NCBI GenBank assembly: GCA_001577635.1
Contig: LSBP01000003.1
Location: forward strand, 105,267-169,266
Direction: 5' to 3'
Length of the DNA: 64,000 nucleotides
From: Halomonadaceae bacterium T82-2
Lineage (GTDB): Bacteria; Pseudomonadota; Gammaproteobacteria; Pseudomonadales; Halomonadaceae
Notes under the pieces: generated by a model
The model's database searches: none
Told to the model about the DNA's origin: nothing
The model's input: only the letters and a program-made list of their open reading frames with translations
Made by a program: the position numbers and the translations under genes
In this document: piece after piece, positions 27,575-36,277 of the stretch
How positions within the stretch are numbered: the stretch's first letter is position 1
How the letters are laid out: each line of letters opens with the position of its first letter

Positions 27575-28663
27575 ATGCCGAGGAAGCGAGTCAGGCTGGA
27601 ACACGCCGTCGAGTACCTCTCGATACTCGACGAGAAAGGGCGGGTCGATGACAAGCTCGAGCCGGACATCAGCAAGCAGACACTGCTCGACATTCACCGC
27701 ATGATGCTGCTTAGCCGACGGCTCGACGAGCGGATGCTCACCCTGCAGCGCCAGGGACGCATCGGCACCTTCGCTCCAGCCAAGGGCCAGGAAGCCTCAC
27801 AGATCGCTGCCATGGCGGCTCTTTCCGGTGATGACTGGTTCGTGCCGGCCTTCCGGGAAACCGCGGCCATGCTGTGGCGTGGCATCCCGCCGGAAAACCT
27901 GCTGCTCTACAACGCGGGCTACAGCGAAGGCGGCGCGATCGAGGAGGGCAGCCACGACCTCCCCATCTCCATTCCCGTGGCCTCCCAGATCCCTCATGCC
28001 GTGGGTATCGGCTACGCCTCCGGCCTGCGTGGGCTCGATGAGGTCACCATCACGTTCTTCGGTGACGGTGCAACATCCGAGGGTGACTTCCACGAGGCGC
28101 TGAACTTCGCCAGTGTGCTCAAGACCCCGGTGATCTTTCTGTGCCAGAACAACCACTGGGCGATCTCGATGCCGCGCGGGCGCCAGAGCGAATCCAGGAC
28201 ACTTGCCCAGAAGGGGCTGGCCTACGCGATTCCCTCGCTGCAGGTCGACGGCAACGATGTGCTGGCCGTCTATGCCGCCGTCCAGGAGGCTGCCCAGCGG
28301 GCCCGCGACGGCGAGGGGCCAACGCTCATCGAGTGCGTCACCTACCGGCTGACGGTGCATACCACCGCGGACGATCCCAGCAAGTATCGCGACGAGGAAG
28401 AGGTGGAGAAGTGGCAGGGGCGTGAGCCGATCGCCCGCCTGCAGACCTACCTCAAGAAGAAGCGCTGGCTCAGCGACAAGCAGATCGACAAGCTCGAGAA
28501 GGAGATCGAGGGGCAGGTTGACAAAGCCTGGGAGAGCGCCCACGAGCGTATCGAATCGCTGAGCGATTCGCAGGTGATCTTCGATCACGTCTACGCAGAA
28601 ACCCCCGAGTATCTCGAATCGCAACGGCAATCGTTCGCCGATCGACTCAAGGAAGGAGAGTGA
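27575..28663 (+). CDS. pdhA: Pyruvate dehydrogenase E1 component, alpha subunit
   Basis: 362 residues of the heterotetrameric (alpha2beta2) E1 type, as in Bacillus PdhA, not the single-chain AceE. The thiamine-diphosphate motif begins FFGDGATSEGDFHEALNFAS and ends at CQNN. TFAPAKGQEASQIA and FVPAFRETAAMLWRG match PdhA-type proteins. It decarboxylates the 2-oxo acid with the beta subunit and transfers the acyl group to E2. A CGGAGGAA site precedes the ATG. Branched-chain 2-oxo acid or acetoin dehydrogenase remain possible, but similarity to PdhA favours pyruvate. Confidence 0.88.
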   Translation: MPRKRVRLEHAVEYLSILDEKGRVDDKLEPDISKQTLLDIHRMMLLSRRLDERMLTLQRQGRIGTFAPAKGQEASQIAAMAALSGDDWFVPAFRETAAMLWRGIPPENLLLYNAGYSEGGAIEEGSHDLPISIPVASQIPHAVGIGYASGLRGLDEVTITFFGDGATSEGDFHEALNFASVLKTPVIFLCQNNHWAISMPRGRQSESRTLAQKGLAYAIPSLQVDGNDVLAVYAAVQEAAQRARDGEGPTLIECVTYRLTVHTTADDPSKYRDEEEVEKWQGREPIARLQTYLKKKRWLSDKQIDKLEKEIEGQVDKAWESAHERIESLSDSQVIFDHVYAETPEYLESQRQSFADRLKEGE

Positions 28664-28666
28664 CCG

Positions 28667-29647
28667 ATGGCCGAACTGAACATGGCGGATGCGCTCAACC
28701 TGGCGCTGACCCAGGAAATGGAAAAGGATGACTCCGTGGTCGTGCTCGGCGAAGACGTCGGCGTCGATGGCGGGGTCTTTCGTATTACCGATGGCTTGCT
28801 GGAGCGTTACGGCGAGCGGCGAGTGATCGATTCGCCGGTGGCGGAGACCGCGTTGACCGGCGTCTCGGTGGGGCTGGCAATCAACGGGCTCAAGCCGGTC
28901 TGCGAAATGCAGTTTTCGGGGTTCAGCTATCAGGGTTTTCACCAGATGGAAGCCCATGCCGCGCGCATGCGCTGGCGGACCCGTGGTGGACATACCGTGC
29001 CCATGGTCCTGCGCATGCCCTACGGGGCCGGGGTTCACGCCCTGGAGCACCACTCCGAGAGCAAGGAAGTCTTCTATGCCCACACCCCGGGGCTGAAGAT
29101 GGTCGTCCCCTCGACACCACGCAATGCCCGCGCGCTTCTGGTCAGTGCCATCCGCGACCCGGACCCGGTGGTGTTCTTCGAGCCCAAGGCCGTCTACCGC
29201 GCCTTTCGTGAGGAGGTGCCCGACGAGGAAGAGACCCTGCCACTGGGCGAATCGCGGGTAGCCCGTGAGGGCGATGACCTGACCCTGATCAGCTATGGCG
29301 CGATGCTGCATCGGGCCCTGGAAGCCGCCGACACCCTGGCCGAGGAGGACGGCGTTGAGGCCGAGGTGATCGATCTGCTGAGTCTGTCGCCGCTCGATCA
29401 CTCACGATTCGCCGAATCCGCACGACGTACCGGCCGGGTGGTGATCGTTCACGAAGCCCATCGCACCTTCGGCCCGGCGGGCGAAATCATGGCTCGGCTG
29501 ACCGAGGAGGCTTTCTATTATCTCGAAGCACCCGTGCGTCGCGTTACCGGCTTCGACACCATCGTACCGCTGTTCGCCCGGGAGCAGGATTATCTGCCGG
29601 ATCAGGAGCGCATCCTGGCAGCCGCCCGCGGCGTGTTGAACGATTGA
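28667..29647 (+). CDS. pdhB: Pyruvate dehydrogenase E1 component, beta subunit
   Basis: 326 residues, transketolase pyrimidine domain followed by a transketolase C-terminal domain. N-terminal ADALNLALTQEMEKDDSVVV and VLGEDVGVDGGVFRIT are typical, as are RMPYGAGVHALEHHSES (active-site region) and VVIVHEAHRTFGPAGEI. It pairs with the alpha subunit encoded 3 bp upstream, with GGAAGGAG as ribosome site. Confidence 0.9.
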   Translation: MAELNMADALNLALTQEMEKDDSVVVLGEDVGVDGGVFRITDGLLERYGERRVIDSPVAETALTGVSVGLAINGLKPVCEMQFSGFSYQGFHQMEAHAARMRWRTRGGHTVPMVLRMPYGAGVHALEHHSESKEVFYAHTPGLKMVVPSTPRNARALLVSAIRDPDPVVFFEPKAVYRAFREEVPDEEETLPLGESRVAREGDDLTLISYGAMLHRALEAADTLAEEDGVEAEVIDLLSLSPLDHSRFAESARRTGRVVIVHEAHRTFGPAGEIMARLTEEAFYYLEAPVRRVTGFDTIVPLFAREQDYLPDQERILAAARGVLND

Positions 29648-29660
29648 GGAACAAGGGACC

Positions 29661-31064
29661 ATGAGCGAAACGTTCAGATTTTCCGACCCCGGCGAGGGGC
29701 TCGAGGAAGCGGAAGTTCTCGAGATTCACGTCAGTGAGGGCGACCACGTCAACGACGGCGACACCGTGCTCACCGTGGAGACCGACAAGGCGGCCACTGA
29801 TATCCCCGCGCCGTTTACCGGTACCGTCGAGACCGTTCATCCCAGTACCGGCGATCGTGTCCGGGTCGATGATCTGCTGATCACCTACCAGCCCGACGAC
29901 GGGTCGGATGGCGGCGAGGAGCAACAGGAGGCCGAGCCGGACGAGTCTCAGGATGAAGCGTCCCGGGAAGATGCATCGCAGGAGAAGGGCAAGGACGGCG
30001 ACGAGGAGCAGGAAGCCGACAGCGAGGCCGCGGAGAACGACGACGAGGAAAGCGTTCAGAAGGAGAGTTCCCGGAAGGCGCAGGGGGCTCGAAAAGAGGA
30101 CGATACCCGCGGCGGCAGGCAGGCCGATCGTCGCCAGCCGGTGCCGGCGGCGCCCAGTACCCGGCGAATCGCTCGCGAGAAGGGTGTGGACCTGCACGAT
30201 GTCGAGCCCAGCGGCCCGCAGGGCCGGGTGACGGCGGAAGATGTCGAGGCCGCGGCGAAGGGAGAGCAGGGCGAAGCCTCTCGGGAGACGGCGTCAGCCG
30301 AGCAGGAATCGCAGCAACAAGCCAGTGGTCTGCCGGACTTCTCGCGCTGGGGCGAGACCGAGCGCGAAGCGATGCGTTCGATTCGTCGCGCCACCGCTAA
30401 GCGAATGTCTCAGTCCTGGCGGGATATCCCGCACGTTTATCATCAGGACGTGGCTGACATCACGGCGCTCGAGCGGTTCCGGCGCGATTACGAGCCCAGC
30501 GCCGAGACCAACGGCGGCAAGTTCACCATGACCGTGTTGATGCTCAAGGCGATGGTCTATGCCTTGAAGCAGTTTCCGCGCTTCAACGCCAGTCTGGATA
30601 ACGAGAACGACGAGATCGTTCTCAAGCGCTATTTCCATATCGGCGTGGCCGTCGCCACCGAGCAGGGCCTGCTGGTGCCGGTGATTCGTGATGTCGATCG
30701 CAAGAACCTGATCGATTTGACTGCCGAGTTGAAGGAGACCACCGACAAGGCCAAGGCCGGCGAGCTGGGGCGCGAGGACATGGAAGGTGGCTGCATGACC
30801 CTGACCAACCCAGGCCCCATGGGCGGCACCTCGTTGTCGCCGCTGATCAACCCGCCCGAAGTTGCCATCCTGGGCATGGGCCAGGCCCGCCTCGAGCCCG
30901 TGGTACATGGCGATCTCGATGACTACGAGGTCAAGCCGCGGCTGATGCTGCCGTTGTCGCTCGGGTTCGATCATCGTGCCAACGACGGGGCGGATGCCGC
31001 CAGCTTCGTGACGACGCTGATCGGTGCCCTCGAGGATCCGCATTCGCTGCTGCTCAAGATCTGA
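29661..31064 (+). CDS. pdhC: Dihydrolipoamide acetyltransferase (E2) with a long acidic linker
   Basis: 467 residues. One lipoyl domain (about 1-75, lipoyl Lys 43 in ETDKAATD), a very acidic, Glu/Asp-rich linker at about 80-155, an E3-binding domain (about 160-198: STRRIAREKGVDL and GPQGRVTAEDV), then the catalytic acetyltransferase domain from about 235 with the active-site HRANDG near 438. E2 forms the core of the complex and passes the acetyl group to CoA. The acid-rich linker replaces the usual Ala/Pro linker and suits a salt-rich cytoplasm. Starts 13 bp after the beta gene. Confidence 0.9.
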   Translation: MSETFRFSDPGEGLEEAEVLEIHVSEGDHVNDGDTVLTVETDKAATDIPAPFTGTVETVHPSTGDRVRVDDLLITYQPDDGSDGGEEQQEAEPDESQDEASREDASQEKGKDGDEEQEADSEAAENDDEESVQKESSRKAQGARKEDDTRGGRQADRRQPVPAAPSTRRIAREKGVDLHDVEPSGPQGRVTAEDVEAAAKGEQGEASRETASAEQESQQQASGLPDFSRWGETEREAMRSIRRATAKRMSQSWRDIPHVYHQDVADITALERFRRDYEPSAETNGGKFTMTVLMLKAMVYALKQFPRFNASLDNENDEIVLKRYFHIGVAVATEQGLLVPVIRDVDRKNLIDLTAELKETTDKAKAGELGREDMEGGCMTLTNPGPMGGTSLSPLINPPEVAILGMGQARLEPVVHGDLDDYEVKPRLMLPLSLGFDHRANDGADAASFVTTLIGALEDPHSLLLKI

Positions 31065-31092
31065 TCAATGCTGCCGGAGGTAATGGACGACC

Positions 31093-32520
31093 ATGGCAAG
31101 AAAGGACGAATCATCCAAGCTGCCCGACAGCACACAACTGGCCGTGATCGGTGGCGGGCCGGGCGGTTATGCCGCGGCCTTCGAGGCGGTCAAGCAGGGC
31201 TTGGACGTGACGCTGATCAACGACGAGGCGCCGGTCGGTGGCGTTTGCCTGCTGCGCGGCTGTATTCCTTCGAAGACGCTCCTCGAGGTCACCGAGCTGA
31301 TTCACACCAGCGAATCGGCGGAGACCATGGGCTTGCGCTTCGCCAGGCCCGAGATCGATGTCGATGCGCTCCGTCAGTGGAAGCAGAAGGTGGTGAAGAC
31401 GCTAACGGATGGCCTGGAAGGGCTGTGTCGTCAGCGCGGCGTGCGACTGGTCAGGGCTCGTGCGCGCTTCGCCGACGATCAGAACCTGACGGTCGAAGGT
31501 GACGACGTCTCGGGCACGTTGCGCTTCGAGCAGGCGATCATCGCTAGCGGATCGCGCCCGGTCGCCTTGCCGGGCGTGGATTTCGCCGAGAGCCGCCGAA
31601 TCATGGATTCCACCGGTGCTCTGGAACTCGAGGAGATCCCCGAGTCGTTGCTGGTCATCGGCGGTGGCTACGTGGGTCTGGAAATGGGCATGGTCTATCA
31701 GTCACTGGGCAGTCAGGTGACCGTGGTGGAAATGGCCGAGCGATTGATGCCCAACGCGGACGAGGATCTGGTCAAGCCGCTCGCCAGGACGCTGGAGTCG
31801 CGTTTCAAGGCCGTGCACCTCAAGACCCAGGTCTCCGGGCTGCATGAAACGCAGCGACAGGTAACGGTCACGCTGGAAGACGAGAACGGCTCGCGCGATC
31901 ACCGGTTCAGCCGCGTGCTGGTCGCGGTAGGCCGGCGTCCCAACAGCGAGGGGCTGGATCTCGACAAGGCCGGGGTGAGCTGTGATGACGCCGGTTTCAT
32001 CGAGATCGATGCTCAGTGTCGCACCAGCGTGTCGCATATTCATGCGATCGGCGACGTCGCCGGCGGCATGTTGCTGGCTCATGAGGCCATGCACCAGGGC
32101 AAGGTGGCGGCACGCACGGCGGCCGGCCAATCGGCGGCTTTCGATGCGCGCGCGGTACCGGCCGTCGTGTACACCGTGCCGCAGCTCGCCTGGTGCGGGC
32201 TGACCGAAGCCCAGGCTCGGGACGAGGATCGCGAGATCCAGGTTCTCAAGTTTCCCTGGCAGGCGGCCGGGCGCGCCTTGTCGCTGCAGGCCGATTACGG
32301 CCTGAGCAAGCTGATCGTCGAGCCGGACAGCGGGCGCTTGCTGGGTGCCGGGATCGTCGGGCCTCAGGCGGAGTCACTGATCGGCGAGGCAGTGCTGGCC
32401 ATCGAGATGGGCGCCGTCGCCGAGGATCTGGCCTTGACCGTGCACCCGCATCCGACACTCACCGAAACCCTCGGCGAGGCCGGTGAGCTGTTTCTCGGTG
32501 GCTCGACGCATTACGGTTAA
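31093..32520 (+). CDS. lpdA: Dihydrolipoamide dehydrogenase (E3)
   Basis: 475 residues, FAD disulfide oxidoreductase reoxidising E2 lipoamide with NAD. FAD motif VIGGGPGGYAAAFEA, redox cysteines in GGVCLLRGCIPSKTLLE (about 52 and 57), second nucleotide motif VIGGGYVGLEMGMV, HAIGDVAGGMLLAHEAMHQG, and the catalytic His-Glu in TVHPHPTLTETLGE near the C-terminus. There is no N-terminal lipoyl domain. Last gene of the four-gene operon. Confidence 0.92.
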   Translation: MARKDESSKLPDSTQLAVIGGGPGGYAAAFEAVKQGLDVTLINDEAPVGGVCLLRGCIPSKTLLEVTELIHTSESAETMGLRFARPEIDVDALRQWKQKVVKTLTDGLEGLCRQRGVRLVRARARFADDQNLTVEGDDVSGTLRFEQAIIASGSRPVALPGVDFAESRRIMDSTGALELEEIPESLLVIGGGYVGLEMGMVYQSLGSQVTVVEMAERLMPNADEDLVKPLARTLESRFKAVHLKTQVSGLHETQRQVTVTLEDENGSRDHRFSRVLVAVGRRPNSEGLDLDKAGVSCDDAGFIEIDAQCRTSVSHIHAIGDVAGGMLLAHEAMHQGKVAARTAAGQSAAFDARAVPAVVYTVPQLAWCGLTEAQARDEDREIQVLKFPWQAAGRALSLQADYGLSKLIVEPDSGRLLGAGIVGPQAESLIGEAVLAIEMGAVAEDLALTVHPHPTLTETLGEAGELFLGGSTHYG

Positions 32521-32536
32521 ATAAAGGGAGGGAGGT

Positions 32537-32580
32537 TGCCTGGATCGGGCCAGGGCACGACTATGGTACTGATCCAGGCA
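32537..32580. repeat. Inverted repeat between lpdA and dif
   Basis: Perfect 10-bp arms TGCCTGGATC / GATCCAGGCA separated by 24 bases, 17 bp after lpdA. It could form the 3' end hairpin of the pdh operon, though no U-tract follows. Confidence 0.55.
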
Positions 32581-32641
32581 CATCGTTCAGGAAAAGGGTC
32601 TGAAGAGTCGCCATGGGCGCGTAAATCGATACAGTCTGTTT

Positions 32642-32669
32642 ATTTCGCATAATGTATATTATGTTAAAT
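32642..32669 (+). other. dif: dif chromosome-dimer resolution site (XerCD target)
   Basis: 28 bp with exact XerCD architecture: XerC arm ATTTCGCATAA, 6-bp central region TGTATA, XerD arm TTATGTTAAAT. The XerD arm, the centre and the last eight bases of the XerC arm are identical to Escherichia coli dif; the TTCGCATAA form matches the Pseudomonas-type site. It lies in an AT-rich intergenic stretch between lpdA and opgG. dif is where XerC/XerD, activated by FtsK, resolve chromosome dimers, so this marks the replication terminus. The function is inferred from sequence identity; a silent copy or an element-borne site is the alternative. Confidence 0.93.
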
Positions 32670-32767
32670 AAGGTCAGTATTTGTATCTCCAGGAAATTCA
32701 TACTTCTGTCGCGGCTCTCGTGACGATAGGCTTGCGTTGACCGGAAATGGCTGCAAAGGAATGAACC

Positions 32768-34354
32768 GTGGACCGGAAGAACGTCATGGCTTCGTGCCCC
32801 GCCCCTCAGGATAACCGCCCTCGCCGCTTCGCGATGCTGGGTCTGCTGGGAATTGCCCTCGCCCTGGCTGCCCCCGCCAGTTTCGGCTTCGGCTTCGAGG
32901 ATGTCGCCAAACGGGCGAAGACACTGGCCGACAAGCCCTATCAACCGCCGGAAACCAACACGACACCGCGGCTGCGCAATCTGGAGTACGAGCAATACGC
33001 GCAGATCCAGTACCGCATGGACCATGCCGTGTGGCGGGATGAAGGCCTGCCGTTCAATCTCAGCTTCTTTCATGAAGGCATGCACTATACCAGCAGCGTG
33101 CAGATGAACATCGTCGATGGCGATCAGGTGCAGCGCATCGAGTTTGATCCCGACGATTTCTACTATGGAGATCTCAAGCTGGACAAGGCGGATCTCGACC
33201 AGCTCGGTTTCGCCGGGCTCAAGATCCACTTTCCCATCAACGACCCCGACAACATTGATGACGAGATCATGGTGTTTCAGGGTGCCAGCTACTTTCGCGT
33301 GATTGGGCGCGATCAGATCTATGGGCTGTCGGGACGCGGTCTGGCCATCGATACCGAGACGCCATCCGGCGAGGAGTTTCCGGACTTCCGCGAGTTCTGG
33401 ATCGAGAAGCCGGCGGCGGACGCCGACTCGCTGACGATCCATGCCCTGCTCGATTCGCCCAGCGCCACCGGGGCCTATCGCTTCGTGCTCACGCCGGGCG
33501 ACGATTCGGTGGTGGACGTGAAATCCCGCGTCTACCTGCGCAAGCCGGTCGTCAAGCTGGGCATCGCCCCGTTGACCAGCATGTTTTTCTACGGACCGTC
33601 CCAGCCGGCCAAGCAGGTCAACTTTCGCCCGGCTATCCACGACTCGAATGGCCTGCTGATGCATGGTGCCGAATCCGGCTGGACCTGGCGGCCACTGGTC
33701 AATCCGGCCGGTGTCGAGGTCAACGACTATGCTGTTCAGTCGCTCGAAGGGTTCGGGCTGCTACAGCGCTCCCATGATTTTCGGGATTACGAGGATCTCG
33801 TCGATCGCTATGATCGGCGGCCGAGCGCCTGGGTGGAACCGACCAACGACTGGGGCCCCGGTTCCGTGGAACTGCTGGAGCTTCACACACCCAATGAGAC
33901 CTACGACAACATCGCCGCTTTCTGGCGGCCGGATGACGTGGCTAGCCCCGGCAAGCCGATGGAGTTCGACTACCGGATCCACTGGACCCGCCAGGAGTCG
34001 AAGCTGCTCGATCCGCAGCTGGCCTGGGTGGACCAGACGCGGCGCTATCCGGGCGAAGTACGCCGGGACGACCTGGTCCGCCAGCCGGATGGCTCGATCG
34101 GCTTCGTCGTCGACTTCAAGGGCGGCGCTGCGGCTGCTGGCACCGCTCCGCAGCCCTGGATCCAGGTCGGTGACAATGGCAAGCTGATCGAGAGTCAGCT
34201 CATGCAGAATACGGCCGCGGGCGGCTGGCGGTTGAAACTGCGCGTCAAGCGGAACGACGAGGCGCGCCCGCTGGAAGTGCGTGCCCGACTGCAGGCCGAG
34301 GATGGCAAGCGGCTGTCCGAGACCTGGTTCTACCGGCTGCCGTCCGACGGCTGA
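32768..34354 (+). CDS. opgG: Periplasmic glucan biosynthesis protein OpgG (MdoG)
   Basis: 528 residues. An N-terminal export signal (RRFAMLGLLGIALALAAPAS) is followed by the OpgG domain: FGFEDVAKRAKTLADKPYQ, RMDHAVWRD, FFHEGMHYTSSV, FQGASYFRVIGRDQIYGLSG and GAESGWTWRPLVNP are all classic. OpgG shapes or modifies the beta-glucan backbone in the periplasm. The GTG start is set by AAAGGA eight bases upstream. In most gammaproteobacteria opgG is followed by the membrane glucosyltransferase opgH; here an acyltransferase gene takes that place. Confidence 0.93.
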   Translation: MDRKNVMASCPAPQDNRPRRFAMLGLLGIALALAAPASFGFGFEDVAKRAKTLADKPYQPPETNTTPRLRNLEYEQYAQIQYRMDHAVWRDEGLPFNLSFFHEGMHYTSSVQMNIVDGDQVQRIEFDPDDFYYGDLKLDKADLDQLGFAGLKIHFPINDPDNIDDEIMVFQGASYFRVIGRDQIYGLSGRGLAIDTETPSGEEFPDFREFWIEKPAADADSLTIHALLDSPSATGAYRFVLTPGDDSVVDVKSRVYLRKPVVKLGIAPLTSMFFYGPSQPAKQVNFRPAIHDSNGLLMHGAESGWTWRPLVNPAGVEVNDYAVQSLEGFGLLQRSHDFRDYEDLVDRYDRRPSAWVEPTNDWGPGSVELLELHTPNETYDNIAAFWRPDDVASPGKPMEFDYRIHWTRQESKLLDPQLAWVDQTRRYPGEVRRDDLVRQPDGSIGFVVDFKGGAAAAGTAPQPWIQVGDNGKLIESQLMQNTAAGGWRLKLRVKRNDEARPLEVRARLQAEDGKRLSETWFYRLPSDG

Positions 34355-34425
34355 CCGAACCAGGCCGTCGTCAGGGATTGTCGACGGCCTTCTCCCCTGT
34401 CACGGTTTCCACGGTGATTCACGTC

Positions 34426-35688
34426 ATGGATGATTCACGTTCTTCCGCGGCTCCGCGCACGCAGCGCTTCTATGGACTGGAGTGGCTGCGCTTCCTGCTG
34501 GGGCTTTATATCGTCATATTCCACACCCTGCACACCTACCCGTCGATCAGTGACTGGTCCGGGTACGTGACGAACGTCGGGTTCTTTTCCACCAGTGCCT
34601 TCTTCTTGCTCTCCGGCTTCCTGCTGACGCATGTCTATTTCGGCGCCACGGGCACTATGCGCGAACCGGCGCGCAGCTTCTGGGTCAAGCGCTTCTCCAA
34701 CCTCTATCCGTTGCATATCGGCTCGGTGTTGCTGGCCATGGCGATTTCCACGCTGGTGGGTTATCTGGCCATTACCGAGCAGGACGCCGGCGCTTCGATC
34801 CGTTTCGTGCTTTATGACGTCAATGACGGCTCCAGCATGGCGAGCATCACCCACTACATGAGCAATCCCGAGCTGGTGATCAACATCCTGCTCAATCTCA
34901 CCCTGCTGCATGCCTGGAATCCCTTCTACCTGACCTTCAATCCGGTCACCTGGTCGATTTCCACCCTGTTCTTCTTCTACCTGGTGTTTCCCTGGATCGC
35001 CCCTCGCCTGCTGAAGATCACCGCGCTGCGCCGGGCTCTGGCGGTCACCAATCTGATCTATCTGATACCGCCGTTGCTGGTGATCGCCCTGACCGACTTC
35101 GGCACGCCGGAAACCGGCCTGCTGCACCGCAACCCGATCATACGCTTGCCGGAATTCGTTGCCGGGATCCTGCTGTATGCGCTGTACCGGCAGCGCAGCC
35201 GCGAGGGTCGGCTGCTGAGCCCCGCGCAGCAGGCCCTGCTGCTGGGCGGTGTGGCCGTGGCGGTCGTGATCGGCTCCTGGCTTTTGCAGCATGGCGCGCA
35301 TGCCTGGTATTACCTGTTGCACAATGGCCTTTTCCTGCCGGCGCAGCTGGCACTGATCTACGTCGTGGCCCATTGGCCCTCGCCCGACAGCGCCCGAGTG
35401 AAACGCCTGGCCATCCGCCTCGGTGGCGCGTCGTTGCCGATGTTCGCCCTGCATGTGCCCTTGTTCGTGATCTTCACGCGGGCCGAGCGTGTCCTGGCGG
35501 GCGAGCCGTCGCTGTGCCTGACCGACTTTTCACGCTGCATAGACGCCGCCGGCTCGGCCTCGCTATGGGCGTATCCTGTCTTCCTGGCCGTGACCGTGGT
35601 GTTCTGCATGCTGTTTCAGGAGCGCGCCGTGGTGCGGGTGCGTCACTGGCTGCAACGCCGGCTGCTGCCGCTGGTGCGTAACGAATAG
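34426..35688 (+). CDS. Acyltransferase-3 family membrane protein, OpgC-like
   Basis: About 420 residues with some ten transmembrane helices. The acyltransferase-3 pattern is visible: YGLEWLRFLLGLYIVIFHTL near the N-terminus with the family His, FFSTSAFFLLSGFLLTHVYF, then FWVKRFSNLYPLHIG (the R-x10-H type motif). Such proteins acylate sugars at the membrane. OpgC proteins, which add succinyl groups to periplasmic glucans, belong to this superfamily, and the adjacent opgG makes that role attractive. The start is uncertain (a GTG at 34414 is also possible). Substrate is inference only. Confidence 0.75.
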   Translation: MDDSRSSAAPRTQRFYGLEWLRFLLGLYIVIFHTLHTYPSISDWSGYVTNVGFFSTSAFFLLSGFLLTHVYFGATGTMREPARSFWVKRFSNLYPLHIGSVLLAMAISTLVGYLAITEQDAGASIRFVLYDVNDGSSMASITHYMSNPELVINILLNLTLLHAWNPFYLTFNPVTWSISTLFFFYLVFPWIAPRLLKITALRRALAVTNLIYLIPPLLVIALTDFGTPETGLLHRNPIIRLPEFVAGILLYALYRQRSREGRLLSPAQQALLLGGVAVAVVIGSWLLQHGAHAWYYLLHNGLFLPAQLALIYVVAHWPSPDSARVKRLAIRLGGASLPMFALHVPLFVIFTRAERVLAGEPSLCLTDFSRCIDAAGSASLWAYPVFLAVTVVFCMLFQERAVVRVRHWLQRRLLPLVRNE

Positions 35689-35785
35689 CCGCGCCCTTAA
35701 GGAGTTACTCGGCAAAAGGTGGTTGTCTGGTCCGTGACGGGCCGGGCGCGTAGAATGAGCGTCCCTGCAGCCGACACATGCCGAC

Positions 35786-36241
35786 ATGCCCGATATCCAG
35801 ACATTGACCCGACAGGCCGAGCGCCAGTGCCAGCAGCGCGGCGTGCGCTTCACGCCGATTCGCCGCCGGGTGCTGGAGCTGATTGCCGGCTCGTCCGGTG
35901 GGCTCAAGGCCTACGACCTGCTCGATCGCCTGGCTGTCGAACACGGTGCCGCCCGGCCACCGACGGTCTATCGGGCCCTCGACTTTCTGATCGAACAGGG
36001 GCTGGTGCATCGCATCGAGTCGCTCAACGCCTACGTGGCCTGCCCCTGCCCCGAACATCATCACGGCTTCCAGCTGCTCATCTGTCGGCATTGCGGGCGT
36101 GTCGAGGAACTGCACCTGGATGACGTCAATGCCCAGCTCAGTGCCCGGGCGGCCGCGCTGGGGTTTGCGGTGGACCGCCAGACCATCGAGCTGCTCGGTA
36201 CCTGCGATGCCTGCCGGGCCTCGGCGGCCGGCGGCGCCTGA
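35786..36241 (+). CDS. zur: Fur-family zinc uptake regulator Zur
   Basis: 151 residues. Winged-helix DNA-binding half (RGVRFTPIRRRVLELIAGS, then RPPTVYRALDFLIEQGLVHR) and a dimerisation half with structural zinc cysteines ICRHCGR and GTCDACR. The sequence CPCPEHHHGFQLLICRHCG is the Zur-like version of the metal-sensor region. Zur represses zinc uptake and zinc-sparing genes when zinc is plentiful. No Zur-type palindrome is apparent immediately upstream. hisI and yidD follow closely on the same strand. Confidence 0.88.
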   Translation: MPDIQTLTRQAERQCQQRGVRFTPIRRRVLELIAGSSGGLKAYDLLDRLAVEHGAARPPTVYRALDFLIEQGLVHRIESLNAYVACPCPEHHHGFQLLICRHCGRVEELHLDDVNAQLSARAAALGFAVDRQTIELLGTCDACRASAAGGA

Positions 36242-36277
36242 CCATTCCTTCGGATCCGCGATATACAGGCCTCTCCC

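Noticed and set aside
35689-36277. Zur box near zur or hisI
   Set aside because: No GTTATA-type palindrome seen in either gap.
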